A program made the translations under genes and the position numbers. From Acidobacteriota bacterium (GTDB lineage: Bacteria > Acidobacteriota > Terriglobia > Terriglobales > Acidobacteriaceae): a stretch of 23,892 nucleotides of DNA. The stretch covers positions 1 through 23,892 of the forward strand of contig JAJXZK010000044.1 in assembly GCA_021780095.1 (NCBI GenBank). Direction: 5' to 3'. Below the pieces are notes generated by a model. It saw nothing but the letters and a program-made list of their open reading frames with translations. It had not been told where the DNA came from and ran no database searches. Shown here piece by piece: positions 1-7,011 of this stretch. The number at the start of each line of letters is the position of its first letter. Positions within the stretch are counted from its first letter, which is position 1.

Positions 1-1
1 A

Positions 2-238
2 CAGTTGATTGACGGCGGCGGCTCGCTGCTGGTGATTGAGCATAATCTGGATGTGCTGAAAGCGGCGGACTGGATACTCGACCTGGGGCCGGAGGGCGGG
101 CGTCGCGGCGGCGAGATTGTGGCCGTCGGCACTCCAGAACAGATCGCGGCGGTTCCCGCGTCACACACGGGTCAATGGCTGGCTCGAGTGTTGAAGCCAA
201 CGAACCAAGCCGCTGCTTTGGCAGCGGCAGGAAAATGA
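2..238 (+). CDS. uvrA: UvrA, excinuclease ABC subunit A, C-terminal fragment (5' truncated by window)
   Basis: This is the last 78 codons of the nucleotide excision repair damage sensor UvrA, a cytoplasmic ABC-type ATPase that loads UvrB at lesions. The reading frame is already open at the first bases (CAG at 2-4, then TTG), so the gene begins outside the window. The fragment carries the tail of the second ATPase domain: the ABC switch-like histidine in [20 protein letters not shown], followed by [10 protein letters not shown] and the usual closing SHTGQWL. These strings are highly characteristic of UvrA. A short Ala-rich tail follows. The TGA at 236-238 overlaps the start region of the next gene, which suggests translational coupling. 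The family is certain; nothing can be said about the missing N-terminal part. Confidence 0.95.
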   Translation, partial: QLIDGGGSLLVIEHNLDVLKAADWILDLGPEGGRRGGEIVAVGTPEQIAAVPASHTGQWLARVLKPTNQAAALAAAGK

Positions 239-1575
239 TGAAGCAATCAGTAGTTCTTCGATGTGTACTGACGGCGGCTTTCGTGGCCGCCGGAGCGTGG
301 ATGCAGGCGCAGACGACACCGCTTCCTCCGGGAACATCCGAACCCGGTGTGAATGCTCCCACGTCAGCGACGACATATTTGAGCGAGGCAGAAACTGCGA
401 TTGCGCATCAGGATTACGAGCGCGCCGGCGCGCTATTGAATAAGGCGGAGGCACTTGAGCCGGCGGACTCCCTGGAAAACGCGCGGATCGATTACGATCG
501 CGGCTACATCGAACAGGCCCAGCATCAGAATGCCACCGCGGAAGCCAACTATCGCAAGGCCATCGAAGTGGATCCGAAGCAATTTGAATCGCACGCTGCG
601 CTGGGACATCTGCTGGCTTCTGAACAACAATGGGCGGAGGCCCGACATGAGTTGGAGACCGCGGTCGCGCTACAACCGGCCAGCGGCGATGCGCACCAGA
701 TGGTCGCGAGCGCTGCCCGCACGCTGGCGCGCGTCGACGCTGAGATGCATGATGATTCCGCCGCCAGCGACGCCCTGCTGGTGGCGTTGCAACTGACACC
801 GGAGCAACCCGACGACACATTATTCGCGGCGCAACTGGCAGAAGATGTGGGCAATTATGACGGTGCGGGCAAGGAATATACAAAGATTCTCGCGAAAGAT
901 CCGACTTCGATAGCTGCGACAGAGGGTTTGGCGCGGGCTTTAATTCACCAGGGCAAGTTTGTGGATGCGGAGGCTGCGTTGCAGCCGGCATTGACACAAG
1001 CGCCCAACGACCCAACCTTGCTGGCGCTTTCCGTGACCGCGCTGGCAGGGCAAGGAAATACTTCGGCAGCGGAGTCGCAGCTGGAGTCGCTGCATCAACA
1101 GAATCCCGATCAGCCTGCGGTGACGCGCATGCTGGCGGACCTCTACAGCAGCGCCGGGCATCCGGACAAGGCAGCGCCCCTGTATCAGCAACTGCTGGTG
1201 AATGACGGAAACAATGCTGACTTGCTGACGGCAACGGCACAGAACCTGGTACGCCAGCAACAATGGTCGCAGGCGGTGGAGACATTTCAGAAGTCGCTGC
1301 AGATCAAGCCGGCGCAGGAGGATGCGTGGAGCGGACTTGCCTTTGCGGCGTGGAGAGATGGGAAATATGCGTTGGTGCTGACGGCGCTGGATCATCGCTC
1401 GCAAACGTCAAGCGACAGCCCGGCGACGTTATTTCTTCGCGCGACGGCGCTCGATCATCTGCATCAAACAAAAAAGGCCATCCAGTACTATCAAAACTTT
1501 CTCGCGGCCGCTCACGATCAATATCCGGACGAAGAGCAAGAAACACGACAGCGTTTGAAGGCGCTGGAGAAATAG
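238..1575 (+). CDS. Exported tetratricopeptide-repeat (TPR) protein
   Basis: The protein has 445 residues if translated from ATG 238, with ATG 235 as an alternative. An AGGA at 229-232 sits 5 nt before 238, and the start shares its first base with the last base of the uvrA stop codon. Residues 1-24 are a typical Sec signal peptide (Lys2 and Arg8, a hydrophobic core, cleavage probably after MQA). About ten TPR units follow from roughly residue 45 to the end, with the pattern A..G/A/S..Y/F..A in repeated helix pairs, for example HQDYERAGALLNKAEALEP, QQWAEARHELETAVALQP and QQWSQAVETFQKSLQIKP. TPR solenoids are protein-binding scaffolds, so a periplasmic or outer-membrane-associated adaptor role is an inference. 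There is no catalytic domain. A partner cannot be named from context, and the link to uvrA is positional only. Confidence 0.85.
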   Translation: MKQSVVLRCVLTAAFVAAGAWMQAQTTPLPPGTSEPGVNAPTSATTYLSEAETAIAHQDYERAGALLNKAEALEPADSLENARIDYDRGYIEQAQHQNATAEANYRKAIEVDPKQFESHAALGHLLASEQQWAEARHELETAVALQPASGDAHQMVASAARTLARVDAEMHDDSAASDALLVALQLTPEQPDDTLFAAQLAEDVGNYDGAGKEYTKILAKDPTSIAATEGLARALIHQGKFVDAEAALQPALTQAPNDPTLLALSVTALAGQGNTSAAESQLESLHQQNPDQPAVTRMLADLYSSAGHPDKAAPLYQQLLVNDGNNADLLTATAQNLVRQQQWSQAVETFQKSLQIKPAQEDAWSGLAFAAWRDGKYALVLTALDHRSQTSSDSPATLFLRATALDHLHQTKKAIQYYQNFLAAAHDQYPDEEQETRQRLKALEK

Positions 1576-1634
1576 GCCGCGATTGTCCCGCGCGATGACA
1601 TGGATTGAGAGCGCCTGGCGCCGGATGCGAGGCG

Positions 1635-1664
1635 CTGACATCCCGCAGGAAAATTCTCTACAAT
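1635..1664 (+). promoter_or_regulatory. Candidate sigma70-type promoter for the SprT-like gene
   Basis: CTGACA (1635-1640), 18 nt, then TACAAT (1659-1664): five of six matches to each consensus hexamer. Transcription would start near 1671, ahead of a GAAGGGA ribosome-binding site (1685-1691) and the TTG at 1700. It lies inside the longer possible reading frame of the downstream gene and so argues for the shorter start. Confidence 0.5.
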
Positions 1665-1699
1665 CAAGACTGGAACCAACTGCAGAAGGGAACCTCGCA

Positions 1700-2446
1700 T
1701 TGACCGCATCGCCCCCAGCGCTTCTCCCCATGCTGGAACCTGACTCCATCACTCCAACGTCTGGACTATGCCTGCAAGACATTTTTTCCACGGAGTATCG
1801 GCGGCTGCGACCCCGTGCTCCGATGCCGTTGTTTCACATCAGCTTCTATCCTTTTACCGGCGTGAATACGACGATTCGGCTGCGCGAGGGCACGGCATTT
1901 GTGCGACTCTCCGACATGCTGGAGGGCGCACCGGATAGTGTCACTCGCGCGATTGCTCACATCCTCCTGGCGAAGCTGTATCGCAAGCCGATTGAACCCG
2001 CTCATGCGAACCGATATCGTCGACATTTGGGAAGCGAGGCGGTGATTCGCCGTGCGGAGATGGTGCGGCGCAGCCGTGGAAGAAAAAATGTTTCTACGGC
2101 GCAAGGAAATTACTACAATCTGGACGAAGTGTTCGATCATCTAAACCGGCAATTTTTTAATGGGTTGCTGGGCAGGCCGGTCTTGACCTGGAGCGCCCAC
2201 TCCGCGCGGCGACAACTGGGTCATTATGACGCGGCGCACAACACCATCGTGGTCAGCCGCGTGTTCGACCGACCGGAGACGCCTCGCTGTGCGGTGGAGT
2301 ACCTTGTGTTTCACGAGATGCTGCATTTAAAACATCCGGTGAAAATGCGCGGCGGACGCAGGTGTGTGCACTCTCGCGAATTCCAGCAGGAAGAAAAGAT
2401 GTTCCCTCAACTGGACCAGGTGAAGGAATTTCTGAAGAGACTTTGA
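1700..2446 (+). CDS. SprT-like zinc metalloprotein (HEMLH)
   Basis: The protein has 248 residues from TTG 1700. This start is chosen because GAAGGGA lies 8 nt upstream and a good promoter precedes it. The frame is open further upstream, and ATG 1595 would add 35 residues without a clear ribosome-binding site. The C-terminal half has the SprT architecture: YYNLDEVFDHLNRQFFNG (the helix before the core), a strand LTWSAHSARRQLGHYD, TIVVSRVFDRP, then the zinc site HEMLH at about 205-209 with a downstream histidine in CVHSREF near 224 as likely third ligand. The N-terminal half (IFSTEYRRLRPRAP and onward) is a lineage-specific extension that I do not recognise. SprT/Spartan relatives cleave DNA-protein crosslinks in eukaryotes, but bacterial SprT function is poorly defined. 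A protease role is inferred from HExxH. The neighbouring uvrA makes a DNA-repair connection tempting but unproven. Confidence 0.82.
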   Translation: MTASPPALLPMLEPDSITPTSGLCLQDIFSTEYRRLRPRAPMPLFHISFYPFTGVNTTIRLREGTAFVRLSDMLEGAPDSVTRAIAHILLAKLYRKPIEPAHANRYRRHLGSEAVIRRAEMVRRSRGRKNVSTAQGNYYNLDEVFDHLNRQFFNGLLGRPVLTWSAHSARRQLGHYDAAHNTIVVSRVFDRPETPRCAVEYLVFHEMLHLKHPVKMRGGRRCVHSREFQQEEKMFPQLDQVKEFLKRL

Positions 2447-2483
2447 AGCGGAAATTCCTTTCATTCCACGATGGAAGAGGTGG

Positions 2484-2499
2484 TGCGAGTTCACTCGCA
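2484..2499. terminator. Small stem-loop between convergent sprT-like gene and lgt
   Basis: Perfect 6-bp stem TGCGAG/CTCGCA around a TTCA loop, in the 154-bp gap between two converging genes. There is no T tract on either strand, so it is only a possible terminator. The rest of the gap (2447-2600) shows nothing I can name. Confidence 0.25.
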
Positions 2500-2600
2500 G
2501 CTATGATCGGTGGATTTTCGGCTGCGGATTCAATTCCGAAGTGCTATGGTCATCGACTTCACGCCCGGTAGCAAGAGCGCGTCACTTATCCGCAAATCGC

Positions 2601-3398
2601 TTAACTGGTCACGGTGTGGGCTGCCGGCTTTGGTTTGTGCTTCTGTACCTGGATGATCGTGTGGGGATGCCGTCGAGCCCAGACGATCAAAACAACTCCG
2701 GCAATCATGGAGCCGATGCTGGCGACCTGGGCGTTGCTCATCCCGAAATAAATCCTGGGATTGATGCGAACAAACTCCACCAGAAAACGCGCCAATCCGG
2801 ACCAGACAAGATACTCGCCGGTAATCATGCCGACGGGACGGTCAACCTTTCCGCGCTGCCACAGATACCAGGCGATCAGCAAAGCGGCGATGAACTCATA
2901 CACCGGGGTCGGTTGCACCCGTTGTACGGTGGGGACCAAACCGTGTGGAAAACTAACGCCCCAGGGCAGCGACGTGGGAATGCCATAATCGCCATCTCCG
3001 GAGGTGAGACACCCAATGCGGCCCACGCCATAGCCGACGGCGGCAGCAGGCGCAGCCAGGTCCAGCATGCCCAATGCGCCCACCTTGGCGGCTCTTCCCT
3101 GCCACATCAGGACAAGGATGGCGGCAACGAGGCCGCCGAACCAGGCGAAGCCAGCGCGATCCAGCAGGAGCTGCAGCGGAATCTGCATCAGCAGATGAGG
3201 CGATTCAAAGACATGCCACAACTTGGCGCCAATAATGCCGGCCACGGTGGCCAGCGCGGTGACGTTGATAGCATCCGCCTCGACGCCCTTGCGCTGAAAG
3301 TTCTTATAGAGCACCCAGCAGCCGGAAACCGCAGCCAGCCAAAGCAAGATGCCGAAAGTGCCGATTTGAAAGTGACCAATATGAATGAATGGATACAT
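2601..3398 (-). CDS. lgt: Prolipoprotein diacylglyceryl transferase (Lgt family, divergent)
   Basis: The gene encodes a 265-residue polytopic inner-membrane protein with about seven hydrophobic segments. Lgt transfers diacylglycerol from phosphatidylglycerol to the lipobox cysteine of prolipoproteins. Family marks are the N-terminal HIGHFQIGTFGILLW segment, WFGGLVAAI (86-94), the Lgt signature region GRIGCLTSGDGDYG (126-139), QPTPVYE (162-168) and ARFLVEFVR (203-211). Length is usual for the family (about 260-290). Compared with E. coli Lgt, the position of essential His103 appears to be Phe87, and the Asn of GRxGN is Cys130. The protein therefore belongs to a divergent subfamily, and activity is inferred. 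ATG 3396-3398 has only a distant AGGGA (12 nt). A TATACT lies on the minus strand at 3424-3429. The gene is divergent from hpt across a 139-bp gap holding a 19-bp palindrome. Confidence 0.9.
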   Translation of the reverse strand: MYPFIHIGHFQIGTFGILLWLAAVSGCWVLYKNFQRKGVEADAINVTALATVAGIIGAKLWHVFESPHLLMQIPLQLLLDRAGFAWFGGLVAAILVLMWQGRAAKVGALGMLDLAAPAAAVGYGVGRIGCLTSGDGDYGIPTSLPWGVSFPHGLVPTVQRVQPTPVYEFIAALLIAWYLWQRGKVDRPVGMITGEYLVWSGLARFLVEFVRINPRIYFGMSNAQVASIGSMIAGVVLIVWARRHPHTIIQVQKHKPKPAAHTVTS

Positions 3399-3443
3399 GC
3401 AGACGGAGTTTCCCTAGGTTTTTAGTATATGGGAAGCGAGCTG

Positions 3444-3462
3444 TTCGCATCGTCGATGCGAA
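3444..3462. promoter_or_regulatory. 19-bp perfect inverted repeat between divergent lgt and hpt (operator-like)
   Basis: TTCGCATCG-T-CGATGCGAA: 9-bp arms around one central base, with no mismatch. It lies 46 bp upstream of the lgt start and 76 bp upstream of hpt, which is a typical place for an operator shared by divergent promoters. As RNA it could fold as a 7-bp stem with a 5-nt loop. The factor that would bind it is unknown. Confidence 0.5.
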
Positions 3463-3537
3463 GATGGCTGGCAGGACCCCGCCGCTCACACAATCTTCAA
3501 CAATCCGTCCTACAATCAGCGATAGATAGAATCTTTC

Positions 3538-4092
3538 ATGACAAATGCCACCAACCAGGCCCTCGAGTGTCTCCTGACCCAGCAGCAGATTCAGCAGCGG
3601 GTCAATGAGTTAGGAGCAGAAATCAGCCGCGATTTCGCAGGAGAAAGGATTATGCTGGTCGGGGTGCTGAAAGGCGCGGCAATGTTTGTAGCCGATCTCG
3701 CCCGGGCCATCAGGGTGGAGTGCACGTTCGACTTTCTGGCCGTTTCGAGCTATGGCATGGCGACGATTTCGAGCGCTGTCCGTTTGATCAAGGACGTCGA
3801 TCAGCCGATCGAAGGCAGGCACGTCATTCTGGTTGAGGACATTCTGGATACCGGGCGAACACTTTGTTACTTAAAAAATCTGTTGCTGGCGCAGGGCCCC
3901 GCTACACTGAAAATCGCGGCGTTTCTGGACAAGCCTGAAAGGCGCCTGTGCCACATTCAAGCGGACTATGTCGGCTTCTCGATTCCCAACCGTTTTGTGG
4001 TCGGCTACGGCATGGACTTCGCCGAGCGGTACCGAAATCTTCCGGACATTTGCGTTATGGCAACAGATGCTCCTACCGATGAGTGGGAGTAG
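3538..4092 (+). CDS. hpt: Hypoxanthine phosphoribosyltransferase
   Basis: This 184-residue cytoplasmic purine-salvage enzyme joins hypoxanthine (and usually guanine) to PRPP, giving IMP or GMP. All family blocks are present in order: LVGVLKGAAMFVADLAR, FLAVSSYGMATISS (the flexible loop), the PRPP-binding motif VILVEDILDTGRTL with paired acidic residues, then DYVGFSIPNRFVVGYGMDF and ERYRNLPDI at the purine pocket. Length matches the bacterial Hpt norm (about 180). The ATG at 3538 agrees with the family N-terminus. Upstream, TACAAT at 3511-3516 could be a -10 element, although no good -35 pairs with it. The gene is 45 bp from deoC on the same strand, and the pair is plausibly an operon for nucleotide and deoxynucleoside salvage. 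Confidence 0.96.
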   Translation: MTNATNQALECLLTQQQIQQRVNELGAEISRDFAGERIMLVGVLKGAAMFVADLARAIRVECTFDFLAVSSYGMATISSAVRLIKDVDQPIEGRHVILVEDILDTGRTLCYLKNLLLAQGPATLKIAAFLDKPERRLCHIQADYVGFSIPNRFVVGYGMDFAERYRNLPDICVMATDAPTDEWE

Positions 4093-4137
4093 TAGAGTAG
4101 TGCTGCATCTAAAAGTAGTAGATAGGAACATTGAACT

Positions 4138-4941
4138 ATGAGTGCAACTTCTTCCCCTGACCTTGCCGACGAATTTGACATTTCAAGCTTCGACGTCGCG
4201 GGCTTCGCCGCCAATGCGCTCCGCGACTGGCAAAGCCTGGCGGCAACCCTGGATCACACACTTTTAAAACCGGATGCGACCTCCGCCGATGTGTTGCGGC
4301 TGTGCGAGGAAGCGATGCATTATCGCTTTGCCTGCGTCAGCGTCAACCCCTGCTGGATCGCTCGGGCGCACAGCGCGCTGTCCGGCTCCGGGGTGGCAGT
4401 TGGAACTGTCATTGGATTTCCGCTGGGAGCTTCGCTGACCCACAACAAACGCGAAGAAGGCGAATCCGCATTGCGCCTGGGAGCGCGAGAGCTCGACATG
4501 GTGATCCACATTGGCGCGCTGAAGAGCGGGGACAATGCCACCGTGCAAAGTGACGTTCGCACCATGGTGGAACTGGCGCACGATGCGGGCGGCACGCTGA
4601 AGGCGATTCTGGAAACATGCCTGCTGACGCTGGAAGAAAAACTGCGCGCCTCGGAAATCTGCGTAGCCGCGGGTGTTGACTTTTTGAAGACCAGCACGGG
4701 ATTTTCTACCGGTGGCGCGACCATGGAAGACGTGAGCCTGCTGCGAGGCGTGGCAGGAGGTCGATGCGGTGTGAAAGCGTCCGGCGGCATTCGCACGCTG
4801 GATGCAGTTCGCGACATGCTGGAAGCGGGAGCGAGCCGCATTGGAACCTCTTCCGGGGTGACAATTCTGGAGAGCTACATGGAGCAACAGCGCGCAGTAC
4901 AGAACTATCTGGTGGGACAGGGCGCGGCATCCGCGAAATAG
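4138..4941 (+). CDS. deoC: Deoxyribose-phosphate aldolase
   Basis: This 267-residue class I aldolase splits 2-deoxyribose-5-phosphate into glyceraldehyde-3-phosphate and acetaldehyde in deoxynucleoside catabolism. Visible active-site blocks are LDHTLLKPDAT near 38, the acidic ARELDMVIHIGAL (Asp120), the Schiff-base lysine in VDFLKTSTGF (Lys184), the second lysine in CGVKASGGIRT (Lys213) and the phosphate-binding GTSSG (236-240). The N-terminus is about 35 residues longer than the minimal DeoC of about 220 residues and is not conserved. ATG 4138 has AGGA at 4123-4126, 11 nt upstream. A purine-rich stretch with repeated GTAGTAG units lies between hpt and this gene. With hpt upstream it forms a nucleotide-salvage pair. 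Confidence 0.96.
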   Translation: MSATSSPDLADEFDISSFDVAGFAANALRDWQSLAATLDHTLLKPDATSADVLRLCEEAMHYRFACVSVNPCWIARAHSALSGSGVAVGTVIGFPLGASLTHNKREEGESALRLGARELDMVIHIGALKSGDNATVQSDVRTMVELAHDAGGTLKAILETCLLTLEEKLRASEICVAAGVDFLKTSTGFSTGGATMEDVSLLRGVAGGRCGVKASGGIRTLDAVRDMLEAGASRIGTSSGVTILESYMEQQRAVQNYLVGQGAASAK

Positions 4942-5018
4942 GGCGACCGCGGCAGCAGCTCTTAGGGAAAACCTGTCGAACTCGTTGCGCGTTCCTAGGC
5001 TATTCTGAAGAGCGAGCC

Positions 5019-6986
5019 ATGAGTCCCAACAAACGTAAACCCGCATCCGAGAATGCCGCGCCAGAGGTGCAAGAAACTCCGTCCGAGTCGCCTCGGCGAC
5101 CCGCGACCCATCCCGATGCGTCCGCCCGGCCACACGAAACCGAGCCCAAGGACACCTGCGTTCCTAAGCAGGCCGCTGAACATCACGCCTATGAGGGGGA
5201 CTATCGGCCCTCGTCCAAAGTGACCCTTCGCAATGAGCCGAGAATCGATGCCGTGCAAGGGGACTTTCTTACCCGGCTGGCCGATGCACTGAATACCACG
5301 CTGGATTTGCAAACGTTGCTGCATCGCGTGGCAGACCTGGTGCGCGCCGTCATTGATTACCGCATATTTGCCATTCTGCTGCTGAACGACCGCACAAATG
5401 AGTTGCGCATGCGCTTCCAGATTGGCCATTCCGCGGACGTGGAGCGAATGCGCATTCGCATGGGAGAAGGTGTGGTGGGACAAGTGGCGGAGCGCAGAGA
5501 GGCCATGCTGATCAACGATGTCACCGTGCTGTCGAATTACATCGACGCAAATTCCCAGGTGCGTTCGGAGCTTGCGGTGCCGCTGGTGAGCAAGAACCGC
5601 GTGATCGGTGTGATCGATATCCAATCGGAGCAGCCGAACTATTTTCGTCCGGAACATCTTCACCTATTGCAGCTGACAGCATCGCGCGTAGCCATTGCGG
5701 TGGAGAATGCGCGGCTCTACACACGCATTTCGCGGCAGGCGCAGTCGTTGGAACTGCTGCATGAAATCAGCCGCGAACTGACGTCTATTCTGGATCCTGA
5801 GCAGTTGCTAGAACGGGTTGGAAAATTATTGCAGCGCGTGATTCCCTACCAGATGTTCGCCATCTGGATGCTCGACGAAAAAAGCAACATGCTGATCCAT
5901 CGCTTTTCAATTCGATTCGGGAAGACCGACAAGTCCTTTTCTGAGCCGGTGCCTCTACAGCGGGGACTAATCGGCGCCGCCGTCAGCACGCGGCAGGCAA
6001 TCACGGTGGGCGATGTGCGCACTGACCCGCGGTACATTATGGTGCACCCGGAGACGCGTTCGGAGATGGCCGTCCCGCTGATCTATAAGGGCAAGGTGCT
6101 GGGCGTGCTGGACCTGGAACACACAAAAGCGCATTTTTTCAGCGAAGACAATGTGCATGCGGTGAGCACCCTGGCGGCGCAGCTGGCGATTGCGATGGAG
6201 AATGCCGGTCTCTATCAGCGGCTGGCGCAGGAAGAACAGCGGCTGGAAGATGATCTGACGATGGCACGCAAGGTGCAATTTCGCCTGATGCCGCAAACTG
6301 TGCCGGAGCCCGTCCATGCAGAGGTGGCGGCGCGTTTTGTTCCGGCACGCACCATTGGCGGCGATTTGTACGATTTTCTGGACTACGGTGACGGACGGAC
6401 TGCCATCGTGCTGGGAGATGTCAGCGGCAAGGGCGCCGCGGGCGCGCTGTATGCGGCGCTGGTCAGTGGAGTGATGCGGTCGCTTGCGGCGCAGAAGCCC
6501 ACAGCGGCAAAAATGCTGGCGGCGCTGAACGACCAGTTGCAGGAAAGAAAGCTGGAGGCGCAGTACGTCACCATGCTGTTCGCGATTTGGAACGACAACG
6601 ACAGGACACTGCAGGTGGCCAACGCGGGCGGCTGCCAGCCACTCTACATCCGCGCCAAGGGAGTGGAGCCGATCCAGGCCACGGGCATTCCTCTGGGCAT
6701 GTTTCCCGATGTCGAATATGACGAGTTCACGCTGTCCACCCAGCCCGGCGACATGCTAGTGTTTTATTCCGACGGCATGATCGACGCGGAAAACGATCGC
6801 GACGAAATGTTCGATATGGAACGGCTGACGGCGGTGCTGGAAAAGCATCGGCAGTGCTCTGCCTCCACTATGGTCACGAACATCCTGAAAGAAGTTTCTG
6901 AATTTCAGGGGAACGTCGAACATTTCGACGACGAAACTGTGATTGCGCTGCGTGTTATTGATCCGAAGAAACCGGTGAAGTGCTGA
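5019..6986 (+). CDS. Tandem-GAF PP2C/SpoIIE-type serine/threonine phosphatase (RsbU-like)
   Basis: The protein has 655 residues. After a disordered, Pro/Glu/Ser-rich N-terminus (1-70) come two GAF domains (about 97-232 and 261-395), each ending in the same helix motif (AIAVENARLYTRI and AIAMENAGLYQRL). A helical linker holds the RsbU hallmark ARKVQFRLMPQTVP (416-429), and the SpoIIE/PP2C phosphatase fills 435-647. Metal-binding acidic residues are present in IGGDLYDF (Asp449), GDVSGKGAAGAL (Asp467), FYSDGMIDA (Asp585) and FDDETVIAL (Asp638), so it is probably active. Such proteins dephosphorylate anti-anti-sigma factors in response to ligands bound by GAF. No STAS or anti-sigma kinase gene lies nearby, so the target is unknown. 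ATG 5019 is preceded by a GAAGAG-rich stretch. The frame is open 85 codons further upstream into deoC, but that part is not plausible. Confidence 0.93.
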   Translation: MSPNKRKPASENAAPEVQETPSESPRRPATHPDASARPHETEPKDTCVPKQAAEHHAYEGDYRPSSKVTLRNEPRIDAVQGDFLTRLADALNTTLDLQTLLHRVADLVRAVIDYRIFAILLLNDRTNELRMRFQIGHSADVERMRIRMGEGVVGQVAERREAMLINDVTVLSNYIDANSQVRSELAVPLVSKNRVIGVIDIQSEQPNYFRPEHLHLLQLTASRVAIAVENARLYTRISRQAQSLELLHEISRELTSILDPEQLLERVGKLLQRVIPYQMFAIWMLDEKSNMLIHRFSIRFGKTDKSFSEPVPLQRGLIGAAVSTRQAITVGDVRTDPRYIMVHPETRSEMAVPLIYKGKVLGVLDLEHTKAHFFSEDNVHAVSTLAAQLAIAMENAGLYQRLAQEEQRLEDDLTMARKVQFRLMPQTVPEPVHAEVAARFVPARTIGGDLYDFLDYGDGRTAIVLGDVSGKGAAGALYAALVSGVMRSLAAQKPTAAKMLAALNDQLQERKLEAQYVTMLFAIWNDNDRTLQVANAGGCQPLYIRAKGVEPIQATGIPLGMFPDVEYDEFTLSTQPGDMLVFYSDGMIDAENDRDEMFDMERLTAVLEKHRQCSASTMVTNILKEVSEFQGNVEHFDDETVIALRVIDPKKPVKC

Positions 6987-7011
6987 AGGCCTAGCGTCAG
7001 CTTCCGCGGCG

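Noticed and set aside
161..1285. 374-codon open frame on the minus strand opposite the exported TPR gene
   Set aside because: It is low in recognisable motifs, Arg/Pro/Ser-rich as expected for the antisense of a GC-rich gene, and lacks a ribosome-binding site. The plus-strand TPR protein explains the interval.
2541..3425. 294-codon open frame on the plus strand opposite lgt
   Set aside because: The complementary strand encodes a clear Lgt membrane protein. The plus frame is hydrophilic with no family features.
4310..4328. 7-bp hairpin AAGCGAT/ATCGCTT in deoC
   Set aside because: It lies inside conserved coding sequence and is of a length expected by chance in 24 kb.
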